Shown: positions 8,781-17,861, counted from the stretch's first letter. The stretch is 64,000 bases of DNA from Chitinophaga sp. sic0106 (GCF_019219075.1 NZ_JAHUWJ010000018.1:1-64000); one strand, 5' to 3'. Notes: a model not told the origin generated them from the sequence alone. A program made the numbers and translations.

Positions 8781-8785
8781 CAAAC

Positions 8786-9463
8786 ATGATAAATAAAGTA
8801 TTAGTTGCCGAAGATCATCAGACCGTAAATATTTCAGTACAAAGAACGCTTGACGGATTAGGGATTATATGTGTTGATCATACCTATTATTGTGATGATG
8901 CACTAAAGAAGGTGGAAGTTGCTAAAACACTTGGAGACTCATATGATCTGCTAATAACTGACCTTTATTTTGAGGATGATGGGCTGACGCAGACTATTAA
9001 AGATGGTATGTCGCTTATTCCTGCTGTAAGAAGGATACAGCCAGAATTGAAAATACTTGTATTTTCTGGGGAAAAAGAGCCAACTGTGATCAGGCGTATG
9101 AAAGAAGACATTGGCATTGACGGTTATGTGATCAAGGCAAGAAATGATGCAAAAGAATTAGAGATGGCGATGGATGCAATTTCCAAAAATCAAACCTATT
9201 TTCCACGTATATCTCAACAGAAAATGAAATATGGAGAGGCCTTTAATCTTTCTTCGCATGACATAGCTATATTAAAGCTGCTGGCGAACGGCATTTCTCA
9301 GAAAGATATTCCATTACACCTGAAAAAAGATAACCTCATTCCTTGTAGCTTGAGCAGTGTGGAAAAAAGACTCAATAAATTGAGAGAAGAATTCAACTGT
9401 ACAAATAATGAACAATTAATTGCAGCTTGCATCGTGGCGGGTTTTTTGAAAATGACTTCCTGA
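8786..9463 (+). CDS. NarL/LuxR-type response regulator
   Basis: This is a 225-aa protein; the ATG at 8786 is preferred over a TTG that overlaps the kinase stop. The receiver domain spans 1-130 with the acidic VAEDHQ pocket and the phospho-acceptor Asp in LLITDLYF. The C-terminal part (about 155-225) is a LuxR-like HTH (SSHDIAILKLLANGISQKDIP...SVEKRLNKLREEF). It forms a two-component pair with the upstream TPR kinase. Targets are unknown; the small Cys-rich gene just downstream is one candidate. Confidence 0.9.
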   Translation: MINKVLVAEDHQTVNISVQRTLDGLGIICVDHTYYCDDALKKVEVAKTLGDSYDLLITDLYFEDDGLTQTIKDGMSLIPAVRRIQPELKILVFSGEKEPTVIRRMKEDIGIDGYVIKARNDAKELEMAMDAISKNQTYFPRISQQKMKYGEAFNLSSHDIAILKLLANGISQKDIPLHLKKDNLIPCSLSSVEKRLNKLREEFNCTNNEQLIAACIVAGFLKMTS

Positions 9464-9641
9464 ATTTCACAAGCTTTTCTTACACCCTATTTGTTCCAAG
9501 GCAGCCATTGCTTCAGCAGTGGCATTTTTTTTTATATTAACTACTTGTATCCTTCATTTCATAAAAAAGTAGCAGATACGGTTTTCCGTAAAATTTACCG
9601 TGTTGTAGTAGCTAATTTTGATACAACAAATAAAGAAAGTC

Positions 9642-9851
9642 ATGAAAAAAACATTTTATGTATCAAAAATCCGGCAGGCAAATGGTGATCATGAAGTACA
9701 CGAAGCATCCTGCCCAAAATTACCATTGTCTCAAAACCGGGTACATTTAGGTGAATATTACACATGTGCCGAAGCGGTGAATGCAGCCCGCAAATTATTT
9801 CCTACTGCAGATGGTTGCAAAATTTGTTCGCCTCAATGTAATACCAGGTAA
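9642..9851 (+). CDS. small Cys-rich protein, Bacteroidota family of unknown function
   Basis: The 69-aa protein starts at ATG 9642 (MKKTFYVSKI). The pattern H-x3-CPKLP ... LGEYYTCAEAV ... GCKICSPQC resembles a small conserved family with paired cysteines that could bind a metal. It has no signal peptide. A TAATTTTG matching the Bacteroidota -7 element lies at 9613-9620, about 20 bp before the start. The gene stands alone between the response regulator and the PLD operon. Confidence 0.7.
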   Translation: MKKTFYVSKIRQANGDHEVHEASCPKLPLSQNRVHLGEYYTCAEAVNAARKLFPTADGCKICSPQCNTR

Positions 9852-10031
9852 CTGGTTTGAGAAATCTGTACCCTATGTTTTGTTTCCTTTCGCCATTATT
9901 CTAATAGTAAGTACCGGTCTTTTAAGACTACTTTGAAGAGTGCCTGAAACAGTAGTAGGAAGGCGCTCTTCATGGTTTTTTCGCCTATTCCTAATCGATA
10001 ATACCACAACTTCCTCTAAAATATCCAAACT

Positions 10032-12041
10032 ATGAACCAGATTGATCAGCAAGTCATAAATGATAATAAGGAAATTTTTTACAGGATTATATATGAATTA
10101 CAACACGCTACCTCTGAAATACTAATAGCTACCGGTTGGTTTACCGATGATGATCTATTTAATGTGTTGCTGGAAAAGCTGGATCAGGGGGTTGGTATTG
10201 AGATCATCATTGCTGATAACCAAGATAATGAAAAGCTCGACTTTAGCCAGTTGGTAGCTAGGGGGGCAGCCGTTCATAAAATTAAGAGTAATGGATATGG
10301 TGTTATGAACCAGAAATTTTGTGTCATCGATCAGCGAATAGCTCTGCACGGATCCTATAATTGGACGGTAAATGCCAAGAAAAATAATCACGAGAGTATT
10401 ATTAGCACCAATCATAAAGAGACAATTGAGTCGCTCATCAGAAATTTTAATGAAATCAAACACCGGATTTCGGGCCTGGCAATCCCCATAGAGCCACATA
10501 TTGTGCCTACATTGAAAGGTGAAAATCCCCCCTTCCAAAATATGAAACGCGCTATTTCCAATATTGAAATAGATTTTGAACATGTGTTGGATTCCATGAT
10601 TGCTGCGGAGGTAGGAAGCTTTGATCGCAAGTTACTAAGAGAGCAAGGGTTTGAACGGTGTGGAGCAAATAATGGCGATCACCAGGTTTTATATAAAGCT
10701 TTAGATACCCTGTATTCTGTGTTTATCAATGAAATTGATGTGATCGAAGATAAAAAGAGAAGGCTGATAACAAAAATTGAAGAGTATCAGACCAAAAATA
10801 AAGGTCAGCTAGAAAAAGAGCATGAAATTGACATCAATTTTTTGGAGCAGGAAAATGCGAATCAAATCGCAAGCCTCGAAGTGCAGGGGATAAAAATTAC
10901 TACTGAAATAGCGGCGGCAACGCAGCGTATTAAAGAAATTAGGGAGAATAAAATACCATTGTTAGAAAAGGAAAATGAAGTGCTTAGCAAGCAGATTAAG
11001 GTGGCTGAGCAGTCTATAGTGAGACCTATATTTAAATGGTTTGAGTTTATTCCGGTAATGGTTTTTAATATTTCTTTGCTCTGCTATTTAGTAATATTTT
11101 ATTCTTCTGCAGCCTATATTTTGTTATTTGGTGTAGAGGATGCTAAATTACAACAAACCCAAAATATTCCGGTTTCCCCAGCACAAATTTTCAACCCGGA
11201 AGCATTAACGCAAGTCTTGCATAAGACGGGTACTGCAACACTATTTATATTCCTGTTTGTATCCGTTCCGTTGGCTTTTGCCACTATTGATCATTTTGTA
11301 AAGCCCAAACATAAAAAGTTGGTAGCAATACTAGGTTTCTTATTTGGCATTTTTATGCTGGACGGCGCAATAGCTTTTAAAGTGGCACAGGCAGTGTATG
11401 AAGTGAATTATGCACAAGGTATTGTTAATACACGATGGACTACTGATATGGCTTTTACTGATACAAATTTTTATCTCGTGTTTCTATTTGGTGCATCAGG
11501 CCTGATACTGTTTAAGCTCACATTTAAGAAACTGATTCAGATATTCGAAGAAAGAAATCCGGATCTAATTGCACAACAAAATCAGTTGCGCATTAAGCAG
11601 CTACTCGAAGAAATATCTGTGACTACAAATAAAGTAAAGGAACTGATAGAAAATATAGTGTTGATCGAGGAGCAGATCCTCCGTCTGAAGGCTGACCTGC
11701 AGCAAACGGATATTGAATTGAGAGAATTGCCTGGAAGATTGAATAAGGACTTGCAACTGAAAAAGGTGCAATTGCTGAGAAATTTGGAAAGTATTGACAG
11801 GATTTCAATCATCTATATAATGCATATTCAATCTGACAATATACCCGTCTCCATTGATGCCCTTAAAGATCGGATAAATGTTTTTCTCGAAGGCTGGAAT
11901 GATTTCCTACATAAAGAATATGCTATTACCAAAGCCATTTTTAAGACGACTCAGGCAGCTGAAGTTGCCGCTAAATGGCAACAGGAGAATGTCCATGTTC
12001 GTAAAATTGATAAACGTGTAAAATTGCCCCAGGATGTCTAA
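10032..12041 (+). CDS. PLD-like domain protein with four membrane helices and coiled coils
   Basis: This is a 669-aa protein. Residues 10-145 form a single phospholipase D-like nuclease module: ATGWFTDDDLF early, then NQKFCVID (93-100), GSYNWT (107-112) and NNHE (118-121). The usual HxK(x4)D motif reads NxK(x4)D, so the catalytic His is replaced by Asn and nuclease activity is doubtful. A coiled coil (about 240-330) precedes four hydrophobic helices (about 339-367, 401-420, 429-453, 480-498), and a second coiled coil (about 505-600) follows. Both coils and the PLD module should face the cytoplasm. It is the first gene of a three-gene operon and overlaps the next gene by 8 bp. Function is unknown; a membrane-linked sensing or defence role is inference. 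Confidence 0.8.
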   Translation: MNQIDQQVINDNKEIFYRIIYELQHATSEILIATGWFTDDDLFNVLLEKLDQGVGIEIIIADNQDNEKLDFSQLVARGAAVHKIKSNGYGVMNQKFCVIDQRIALHGSYNWTVNAKKNNHESIISTNHKETIESLIRNFNEIKHRISGLAIPIEPHIVPTLKGENPPFQNMKRAISNIEIDFEHVLDSMIAAEVGSFDRKLLREQGFERCGANNGDHQVLYKALDTLYSVFINEIDVIEDKKRRLITKIEEYQTKNKGQLEKEHEIDINFLEQENANQIASLEVQGIKITTEIAAATQRIKEIRENKIPLLEKENEVLSKQIKVAEQSIVRPIFKWFEFIPVMVFNISLLCYLVIFYSSAAYILLFGVEDAKLQQTQNIPVSPAQIFNPEALTQVLHKTGTATLFIFLFVSVPLAFATIDHFVKPKHKKLVAILGFLFGIFMLDGAIAFKVAQAVYEVNYAQGIVNTRWTTDMAFTDTNFYLVFLFGASGLILFKLTFKKLIQIFEERNPDLIAQQNQLRIKQLLEEISVTTNKVKELIENIVLIEEQILRLKADLQQTDIELRELPGRLNKDLQLKKVQLLRNLESIDRISIIYIMHIQSDNIPVSIDALKDRINVFLEGWNDFLHKEYAITKAIFKTTQAAEVAAKWQQENVHVRKIDKRVKLPQDV

Positions 12042-13020
12042 GTTTCTACATTTTTTATTTGTCACGATTCTTTTCATAAAGTGTGGGCCATCGGAAAAAG
12101 GGTCGAATGAACCTTCTGGCAAGCAGATTTCTGTCACGCACTTTAATATTTTGTTTGTCCCGGATATGTCCAACCGGGTGAATCCTGGACTCTACCAGAG
12201 GCCGTTGGCGGATATGGATATACTTTCTGTAATCACACAGAATTTGTATCCTACTATCCTGAGATTTAAGCGGGCAGAAAATCAGCAAGATAAACTAATG
12301 ATTGATTTTGTGAATAAAGGGTTAATCAATCAATATGGTGTAAATACAGATAAGCTATTGATTGACTTTAGCCGTTTCGCGAATCAAAATGACAGAATTA
12401 ACTATATCGCAGAAAGAGAGGGTGTGAATAGGACATTAAGGAGCGATATAAATGAAATGAGCCTGGAATATTCTCGCATCAATAATTTGGCTATCAAACA
12501 AAATACGGGTGCAGATATTTGGAGCTACTTCCATCAGGGTATCGATGAAAAAAGAGTACTTCCTGTTTCCAAGCCTCTTATTTATATGAATAACAGGTAT
12601 GTGAATTCCTATCGTAACATCCTCATTCTTCTTACAGACGGCTACATTGAGGCAGGTATTTTTAACAAGGGATTTGATTTGAGTAAAAAGAGTATTGATA
12701 TGTTCCGAAAAGCTTTCTTACAATCGGGTGAAAGCGATATGGGACTTTTTCTGCAGAGGAATAAGCAGTTTCAAATAAAACCAGTGAATAATCAATTATT
12801 GCAAAATCTGGAAGTACTGGTAATGGAACTCTATGATCGTTCCTTGTCTCCTGCCGGTGTTGCGACCATACATCCAACTGATATGGAGATTATCAGGCTA
12901 TTTTGGACAAATTGGTTGCAAAATTCCAAAGTAAAACGGTTTGAATTGCATTCATACGCCACTTCGAAAGATGAAGCGGAAAAGACTGTTCTACACTTCC
13001 TGGGCATTTCTAAAACATGA
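12034..13020 (+). CDS. exported vWA-like protein of the PLD/DUF4236 operon
   Basis: This is a 328-aa protein. The N-terminus is a short hydrophobic signal ending in Cys (LFVTILFIKCGPS). It looks like a lipoprotein signal, but Lys at -1 is atypical. The body starts with FNILFVPDMSNRV, resembling the first strand and DxSxR metal site of a von Willebrand A domain, and later has ILILLTDGYIEAG, matching the vWA LxTDG strand. It is probably envelope-anchored. Its start lies inside the end of the PLD-like gene, so the two are coupled. I know no named family for the whole protein. Confidence 0.75.
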   Translation: MSKFLHFLFVTILFIKCGPSEKGSNEPSGKQISVTHFNILFVPDMSNRVNPGLYQRPLADMDILSVITQNLYPTILRFKRAENQQDKLMIDFVNKGLINQYGVNTDKLLIDFSRFANQNDRINYIAEREGVNRTLRSDINEMSLEYSRINNLAIKQNTGADIWSYFHQGIDEKRVLPVSKPLIYMNNRYVNSYRNILILLTDGYIEAGIFNKGFDLSKKSIDMFRKAFLQSGESDMGLFLQRNKQFQIKPVNNQLLQNLEVLVMELYDRSLSPAGVATIHPTDMEIIRLFWTNWLQNSKVKRFELHSYATSKDEAEKTVLHFLGISKT

Positions 13021-13054
13021 TATCAGTTCGCCTACTAACAATTAAATATTTTTT

Positions 13055-14440
13055 ATGAGTTGGTCTTACCGTAAATCTATCAGCGCCGGTCCATTTAGAT
13101 TAAATTTTTCAAAGAGCGGAATTAGCTATTCAGCAGGGGTGAAGGGAGCGAGAATAAATGTGGGCCCCCGAAGTACATTTGTTAATTTGAATACCAATGG
13201 AATCAGTTATCGACAAAGACTGTCTAATCCTATTATCCCGCGGCCAGCAACCACGCCTGCGTCTGTTCCAGTTCTAGAATCAATACCCGGTCAAATAGGA
13301 GTCGAGATAACATCCGGCGCGGTTGACGAACTTACAGACATAGATTCGCAGGCGTTTATTACTGAATTGAATGAAAAAGCCTCGTTAGTGCCTTACACAC
13401 CTCGTGTAACTGTTTTCCTGTTGTTTTTACCCTTTCTACTGATGTTTTTCTCCTTTGGCAGGCGCGATAGGGTTATACAGGCAGCAATGGATACAACATT
13501 AGTACGAATTTTTGCCGTTAATGGTACCAATATTAGGAAAGAGCCAAATATGAAAGCAAAGATCCTGAAGATTGCGTCCTATGATGAGAAATATGCACTT
13601 ATTAGCGACAGTAATAATAAATGGATTAAAGTTAAGGTAGGGGATTCGGCAGGTTACGTTAGCAGGGAACTGGCAGAACTTGATCGTCAATCCACTACCG
13701 AAATAAAAGAGACGGAATGGTACCTGATTAACAAATACTTGGGTTATGAAGTCTTGCTTTGCCTATTGTGTATAGGATTAGTGAGTATTTGGTTATGGAA
13801 ACTGGATAAGAAAAGATTTACAATGGAGTTACATTATGATATGGATGCCAGGTACCAGCAAATCTATGAGCAATTTAAAGAGCATTTTAACACCTTTTGC
13901 AAATCTTCCCGGGTTTGGCAATACCTCAATGCACAAGGTACAACCGATTATAAACGAAATGCAGGAGCTGGAAAGTTGATTAGGCGTGTGGAGATTAAAG
14001 GCATAACAGGAAACAAAGCCCCGCTTCCATGTTTTTGCACGAATGTGAGTATACCTTGTATCTCCCTTCAAAATATGGAGCTGTATTTTTTACCAGAGCG
14101 CTTGTTGATGAAACGTGGAAATGTCTTTGCAGCTGTATTTTACAAGAATCTCCTGGTTGCTGGTCAGATTACGAATTTTGTGGAGTCGGATCGTTTACCG
14201 TCAGATGCGAGAGTGGTAGATTATACCTGGCATTATGTTAATAAGAACGGTGATCCCGACAAGCGTTTTAGTTATAATCCAAGGATTCCGATATGCGCAT
14301 ATTCCGAATACACTTTTACGTCTGATACGGGCATTTTTGAAGTATTAGCTACTTCAAAAGTCGCAGCTATGGATGATTTTGCAACTTTCATTAAAAAAAT
14401 CGGAGTTCTTCAAAATTTAGTTGGAGCAAATTATCAATAA
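13055..14440 (+). CDS. DUF4236-SH3 membrane protein
   Basis: This is a 461-aa protein. Residues 1-58 match DUF4236 (SWSYRKSISAGPFRLNFSKSG...NVGPRS...NTNGISYRQRL). A membrane helix (about 115-133) is followed by a bacterial SH3-like domain (about 148-205: NIRKEPNMKAKIL...GDSAGYVSREL), a second helix (about 228-250) and a C-terminal domain with ARVVDYTWHYVNKNGDPDKRFSYNP (a widespread module of unknown function). Two helices place the SH3 part on one side, likely periplasmic, and both end domains in the cytoplasm. It begins 34 bp after the vWA-like gene and is probably the last gene of the operon. Confidence 0.85.
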   Translation: MSWSYRKSISAGPFRLNFSKSGISYSAGVKGARINVGPRSTFVNLNTNGISYRQRLSNPIIPRPATTPASVPVLESIPGQIGVEITSGAVDELTDIDSQAFITELNEKASLVPYTPRVTVFLLFLPFLLMFFSFGRRDRVIQAAMDTTLVRIFAVNGTNIRKEPNMKAKILKIASYDEKYALISDSNNKWIKVKVGDSAGYVSRELAELDRQSTTEIKETEWYLINKYLGYEVLLCLLCIGLVSIWLWKLDKKRFTMELHYDMDARYQQIYEQFKEHFNTFCKSSRVWQYLNAQGTTDYKRNAGAGKLIRRVEIKGITGNKAPLPCFCTNVSIPCISLQNMELYFLPERLLMKRGNVFAAVFYKNLLVAGQITNFVESDRLPSDARVVDYTWHYVNKNGDPDKRFSYNPRIPICAYSEYTFTSDTGIFEVLATSKVAAMDDFATFIKKIGVLQNLVGANYQ

Positions 14441-14491
14441 AGTCAATCCATCGCTCCTACAGCCCCCACCATTACCAACATTTCTCAAAAT

Positions 14492-14524
14492 AAAAAAAGC
14501 CTTGTGAATTTCACAAGGCTTTTT
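14492..14524. terminator. bidirectional terminator, probably the ancestral tRNA-Asp terminator
   Basis: AAAAAGCCTTGTGA and its reverse complement are flanked by A and T runs. The hairpin ends the DUF4236 operon on the plus strand. On the minus strand it sits directly beyond the displaced tRNA-Asp 3' fragment, as expected for the tRNA terminator before the island was inserted. Confidence 0.8.
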
Positions 14525-14525
14525 C

Positions 14526-14542
14526 TGCGGACCGGACGGGAC
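14526..14542. repeat. left attachment site (displaced tRNA-Asp 3' end)
   Basis: These 17 bases are identical to the 3' end of tRNA-Asp at 33491-33507, in the same orientation. The rest of the tRNA is absent here, so this is the fragment cut off by integration. Confidence 0.85.
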
Positions 14543-14588
14543 CGCATAAATGCCTTATAAATCGCAGTTTTACAGCAGGTTTCCGGTT

Positions 14589-14610
14589 AGTGTATCCGAA
14601 TTTGCTACCT
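14589..14610. promoter_or_regulatory. left arm-type integrase-binding repeat
   Basis: This 22-bp stretch matches 33369-33390 at 19 positions (shared core AGTGTATCC, then AATTTG and ACCT). Its presence just inside both ends of the element suggests recognition by the integrase. The region 14543-14830 otherwise holds only the promoter of the AbiJ-like gene. Confidence 0.6.
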
Positions 14611-14830
14611 CGCAGTATAACTTATTTTGACTGTGTTTGAAAGAGCTATAACCACTACAAATATACGAAAATAGTTGCTAAATAAAAGCAAAGAGAACTA
14701 AAATTGATGTTCTGTAATGCTGAGCTGTCGTGCCTTATACCCTTGGATGACACGGCGAAAACCTTCTGGATTGGTGTGCTTACGTCTTTTTAGTAATTTT
14801 GAATGCTCTAAAATAAGCAACAAGACTATG

Positions 14831-15757
14831 GCCGCTAATTTGATAACGAAAGAAACTAGACGTAAAATTGCCGATTCATTAATCCTTGGGGGATATTCTT
14901 ATCATGGTAGGTTGACGGAGGCTGATTTTTTGGCCCGTTTGTATGATTTACAGAGTATGGCATCTACTGATACCAGAAGGGAATATAACACTGCATATAA
15001 GGATATCCGGCAACACGCAGACAATAATCCAGGAGATTGGGCTGAGGATTGGGTATTTAATGATGATCGCTTCAATTTAATGTACTGCCGTGATGAGGAA
15101 TTTCTTGCCTTTTTAATTGAGTCGATAAACCCATCCGCAAAGCAAGATCCAGAGAATATTCCCAAATTATTGGAAATCTATAATCGACTTCTGCATGGTG
15201 ATGGTTTTCATCTTTACCAGGCGGATAATATTAAAGGACTGCCGATATATAATTGGGAGAGAAATGACAAAACACAGTCTCAACTTGCTGCTAAAACAGT
15301 CGTAATTAAGGAACGTCTAAATACTGCCTATGTCAACAGGAAAATAGAACAAATGAACAGTGCTATTGCTACTGATACTGATGTTGCTATTGGAACAGGT
15401 AAGGAATTACTGGAAATAGTTTGCAAGTCTATTATGAAGCAGAAAGGAGCTGAAATCGACAAGGATTGGAGTTTACCCAAACTACTGAAGGAAACTACAA
15501 ATGTCCTTGATTTTAAACCTAAAGATGCTGCTAATCCTGAAGCGGCAGAAAGATCGATTAAACAGTTGCTTGGAGGTATATCATCTATTGTTCAGGGGGT
15601 TACTGAGCTTCGGAATTCTTACGGCTCCGGGCATGGGAAGGATGCAGACTTTAAAGGCTTGGACCCAATGTTTGCCAGGATTTTTGTCGGTGTTGTGGCT
15701 GAAATTTCAGGTTTTTATTTATCGGCCAATGGCGATGCCGAATTGGTCGAATCTTAG
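14831..15757 (+). CDS. AbiJ-like abortive infection protein
   Basis: This 308-aa protein starts at ATG 14831; an upstream ATG at 14717 would add sequence unrelated to the family. Residues 1-140 resemble the AbiJ N-terminal domain (GRLTEADFLARLYDL, IRQHADNNPGDWAEDWVFNDDRFNL). Residues about 180-300 match the abortive-infection C-terminal domain (GTGKELLEIVCKSI ... LRNSYGSGHGKD). Proteins of this type stop phage growth by killing or arresting the infected cell; the mechanism is poorly known. It is the first gene inside the left end of the element and stands alone. Confidence 0.85.
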   Translation, partial: AANLITKETRRKIADSLILGGYSYHGRLTEADFLARLYDLQSMASTDTRREYNTAYKDIRQHADNNPGDWAEDWVFNDDRFNLMYCRDEEFLAFLIESINPSAKQDPENIPKLLEIYNRLLHGDGFHLYQADNIKGLPIYNWERNDKTQSQLAAKTVVIKERLNTAYVNRKIEQMNSAIATDTDVAIGTGKELLEIVCKSIMKQKGAEIDKDWSLPKLLKETTNVLDFKPKDAANPEAAERSIKQLLGGISSIVQGVTELRNSYGSGHGKDADFKGLDPMFARIFVGVVAEISGFYLSANGDAELVES

Positions 15758-15786
15758 GATTCACAATAGTATGAGGGTTAGCCCGT

Positions 15787-16002
15787 TTAACCCACTATAA
15801 ACTTTTCTACTTCTATTTCTTTCAAGCCGGTAAATAGACAAAATTCAGAAATACTAATGAATTGCCCCGGTTTTTTCCCGTAGGCTTCTCGGATGCGCTG
15901 CATCAATAACCGGGCGGTCCGCTCGCTGCGGCCGGTGATGTTTTCTATATCACGGGCGTAAATCACTATGCGTTTAGGTATCAATCTGTGCGAATTCGGC
16001 AT
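15787..16002 (-). CDS. small helix-turn-helix protein
   Basis: This is a 71-aa protein (RIVIYARDIENITGRSERTARLLMQRIREAYGK ... SEFCLFTGLKE). The pattern fits a small HTH family common on Bacteroidota chromosomes and islands, perhaps excisionase-like. It converges on the AbiJ-like gene with a 29-bp gap. DNA binding is inferred from the HTH-like spacing; targets are unknown. Confidence 0.75.
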   Translation of the reverse strand: MPNSHRLIPKRIVIYARDIENITGRSERTARLLMQRIREAYGKKPGQFISISEFCLFTGLKEIEVEKFIVG

Positions 16003-16143
16003 ATTCGGAATGGAAATTTTTTTGGGTTAAGATGCCGGCTTACGTTTGGTGTGGTTATGCGAATTTACAGCATCCTGCGCAGATGTGAGCCTAACGGGCT
16101 TGGCTATGTGAAAGCCCTTTTTAGTATCCTAAATTGTTTTAAT

Positions 16144-16917
16144 ATGGCAAAACAAAGCGGAATCCTCCCTCTTAAAGGTACCATAGGCAACATTACCTTT
16201 TACAAAACTAAAGCCGGACACCTGGCACGTGAGAAGGGCGGTATTGATGCAAATCGTATCGCTACAGATCCGGCGTTTGTCCGCACCCGTGAGAATGGTG
16301 CAGAGTTTGGCCGGGCTGGTAAAGCCGGGAAACTCCTGCGTACCGCATTCCGCGCAATGCTTTTGAATATTGGCGATAGTTACATGTCTTCCCGTCTGAC
16401 CCGTGAAATGGTGAAGGTGATACAGGCAGATGCTACTAATGTCAGGGGCCAGCGCAACGTTATTGATGGAGAAGCCGAATTGCTGAAAGGTTTTGAGTTC
16501 AACATCAATGGACGTTTAGGAGGTACCTTGTATGCTCCGTTTACTACTGCTATTGATCGCGCAGCCGGCACATTGATAGTCGATATACCACCGTTTATTC
16601 CGGTCAATATGTTGGCTGGCCCTGCAGGCGCCACGCATTTCAAGGTGCAGGCAGCCGGTGCTGAAATTGACTTTGAGGCGGAAACTTTCGTCAATGGTAA
16701 TGCGACCAGTGCCGAGCTTCCCATCGATGCTACCGCTACTGCTGTTATGAGTCTGACCGTTAATGTAACGGATAATAGCACTAAACCGCTGTTCCTTGCG
16801 CTCGGCGTAGAGTTCTATCAGCAAGTTAATGGGGCGTTATATAGCCTTAAAAACGGGGCTTTTAATGCGCTGGCTTTGGTTGATATTTCCGGGATAGCTG
16901 CGGTACCGGGTCCATAG
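16144..16917 (+). CDS. conserved Bacteroidota protein of unknown function
   Basis: This is a 257-aa protein starting at ATG 16144. The opening MAKQSGILPLKGTIGNITFYKT and KAGHLAREKGGID resemble a recurrent family of hypothetical proteins in Bacteroidota. The first third is basic, and the rest alternates beta strands rich in Thr, Ala and Val without a signal peptide, giving a structural-protein feel. Role unknown. A 69-aa membrane protein follows 51 bp later, probably on the same transcript. Confidence 0.75.
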   Translation: MAKQSGILPLKGTIGNITFYKTKAGHLAREKGGIDANRIATDPAFVRTRENGAEFGRAGKAGKLLRTAFRAMLLNIGDSYMSSRLTREMVKVIQADATNVRGQRNVIDGEAELLKGFEFNINGRLGGTLYAPFTTAIDRAAGTLIVDIPPFIPVNMLAGPAGATHFKVQAAGAEIDFEAETFVNGNATSAELPIDATATAVMSLTVNVTDNSTKPLFLALGVEFYQQVNGALYSLKNGAFNALALVDISGIAAVPGP

Positions 16918-16968
16918 CTTTGAAATGGTCAATCATGACCAGATTTTTTAACCTTCAAATAAGCGTGT

Positions 16969-17178
16969 ATGAAACTTACACAACGTCTTACAGCATCAAC
17001 ACCACCGTTTTTTAGTAAGGTGCGCAATATAGGCTTGATCCTGACCGCGATAAGCGGGGCTTTGATGGGCATCCCGGCGTTACCTGTTATCATTGTCAAG
17101 GTAGCCGGTTACCTGGCGGTTGCCGGTACGGTTATGAGTGGTGTTAGCCAGGCAGCAGTTCAAAAGGAAGGCGGTTAA
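16969..17178 (+). CDS. small membrane protein
   Basis: This 69-aa protein has a short polar N-terminus and two hydrophobic stretches (NIGLILTAISGALMGIP and IIVKVAGYLAVAGTVMSGV), suggesting a two-helix hairpin. It ends in QKEGG. Holin-like size and shape can be noted, but nothing shows that function. It is co-directional with the 257-aa gene and is followed by a strong bidirectional terminator. Confidence 0.65.
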   Translation: MKLTQRLTASTPPFFSKVRNIGLILTAISGALMGIPALPVIIVKVAGYLAVAGTVMSGVSQAAVQKEGG

Positions 17179-17236
17179 CCCATTGTTAAATATTCTCCGG
17201 CCAAAGGTGTGGTTACCTTACGGATTGTTTGGTGTA

Positions 17237-17265
17237 AAGGCACTCGTTTACAACGGGTGCCTTTT
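17237..17265. terminator. bidirectional terminator between convergent genes
   Basis: AAAGGCACTCGTT pairs with AACGGGTGCCTTT around a 3-base loop and is followed by T residues on the plus strand and A/T-rich sequence on the minus strand. It separates the 69-aa membrane protein from the XRE regulator. Confidence 0.75.
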
Positions 17266-17612
17266 TATTTCATAATAGATTCAAGCTTTGATTTGGCAAC
17301 AAAGGCATCTATTACAGCCATTAAATACTCTTGATCCTTTGATGACAGCTTTTCCAGCTTTTCCAGTTTCCCTATCAGCAACGGCGATATGTTGGAAGAA
17401 GTTTCTGATTCAGGATCGATATTTCTAACCAGGTAATCAAGCGATACATTTAGTGCGTCTGCCATTTTACCCGCAACATCGATGGAGGGAGTTGTCAAAT
17501 CCCTTTCGTATTTCCCTACCATATCGCGGTTAGTTCCAATTGTTGCTGCCAGCTGATCTTGTGTTAGATTTTTTCGCTTCCTTGATATTGTTAGTCTTTC
17601 TCCAAATGACAT
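17265..17612 (-). CDS. XRE-family transcriptional regulator
   Basis: This 115-aa protein has a typical Cro/C1 HTH at residues 5-65 (SFGERLTISRKRKNLTQDQLAATIGTNRDMVGKYERDLTTPS...ALNVSLDYLV) and a short helical tail (70-115) likely for dimerisation. Phage and island regulators often have this size. It is divergent from the SymE-like gene across 249 bp and may repress that promoter or act as the element's master regulator. Confidence 0.88.
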   Translation of the reverse strand: MSFGERLTISRKRKNLTQDQLAATIGTNRDMVGKYERDLTTPSIDVAGKMADALNVSLDYLVRNIDPESETSSNISPLLIGKLEKLEKLSSKDQEYLMAVIDAFVAKSKLESIMK

Positions 17613-17800
17613 GATTAATATGGTTTTAATAAATGTATGATTTAAAACTAAAAGTTGAAGTACGTGGTATTAATATATTAGTGAAAATAGGTATTTATTT
17701 GTGTGATTTATTATGCGCTCTATTAGGCGTATTTGATTCTATGTATCCCATTTAATGACGTTATCATGACACTATTTATGGTAAATAATACCTTTTAGAC

Positions 17801-17831
17801 TTGTTTGAATGAGTTCTATTTCATACATTTG
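17801..17831 (+). promoter_or_regulatory. Bacteroidota-type promoter for the SymE-like gene
   Basis: TTG at 17801-17803 is followed 20 bp later by TACATTTG (17824-17831), matching the -33 TTG and -7 TAnnTTTG elements of Bacteroidota housekeeping promoters. The start codon lies at 17862. Confidence 0.6.
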
Positions 17832-17861
17832 TATTGTTAATAATTCATAAAAATAAGTCTT

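Noticed and set aside
14526..14542. A second tRNA-Asp gene at the left border
   Set aside because: Only 17 bases of the 3' end are present; the rest of the cloverleaf is missing. It is an attachment-site fragment.
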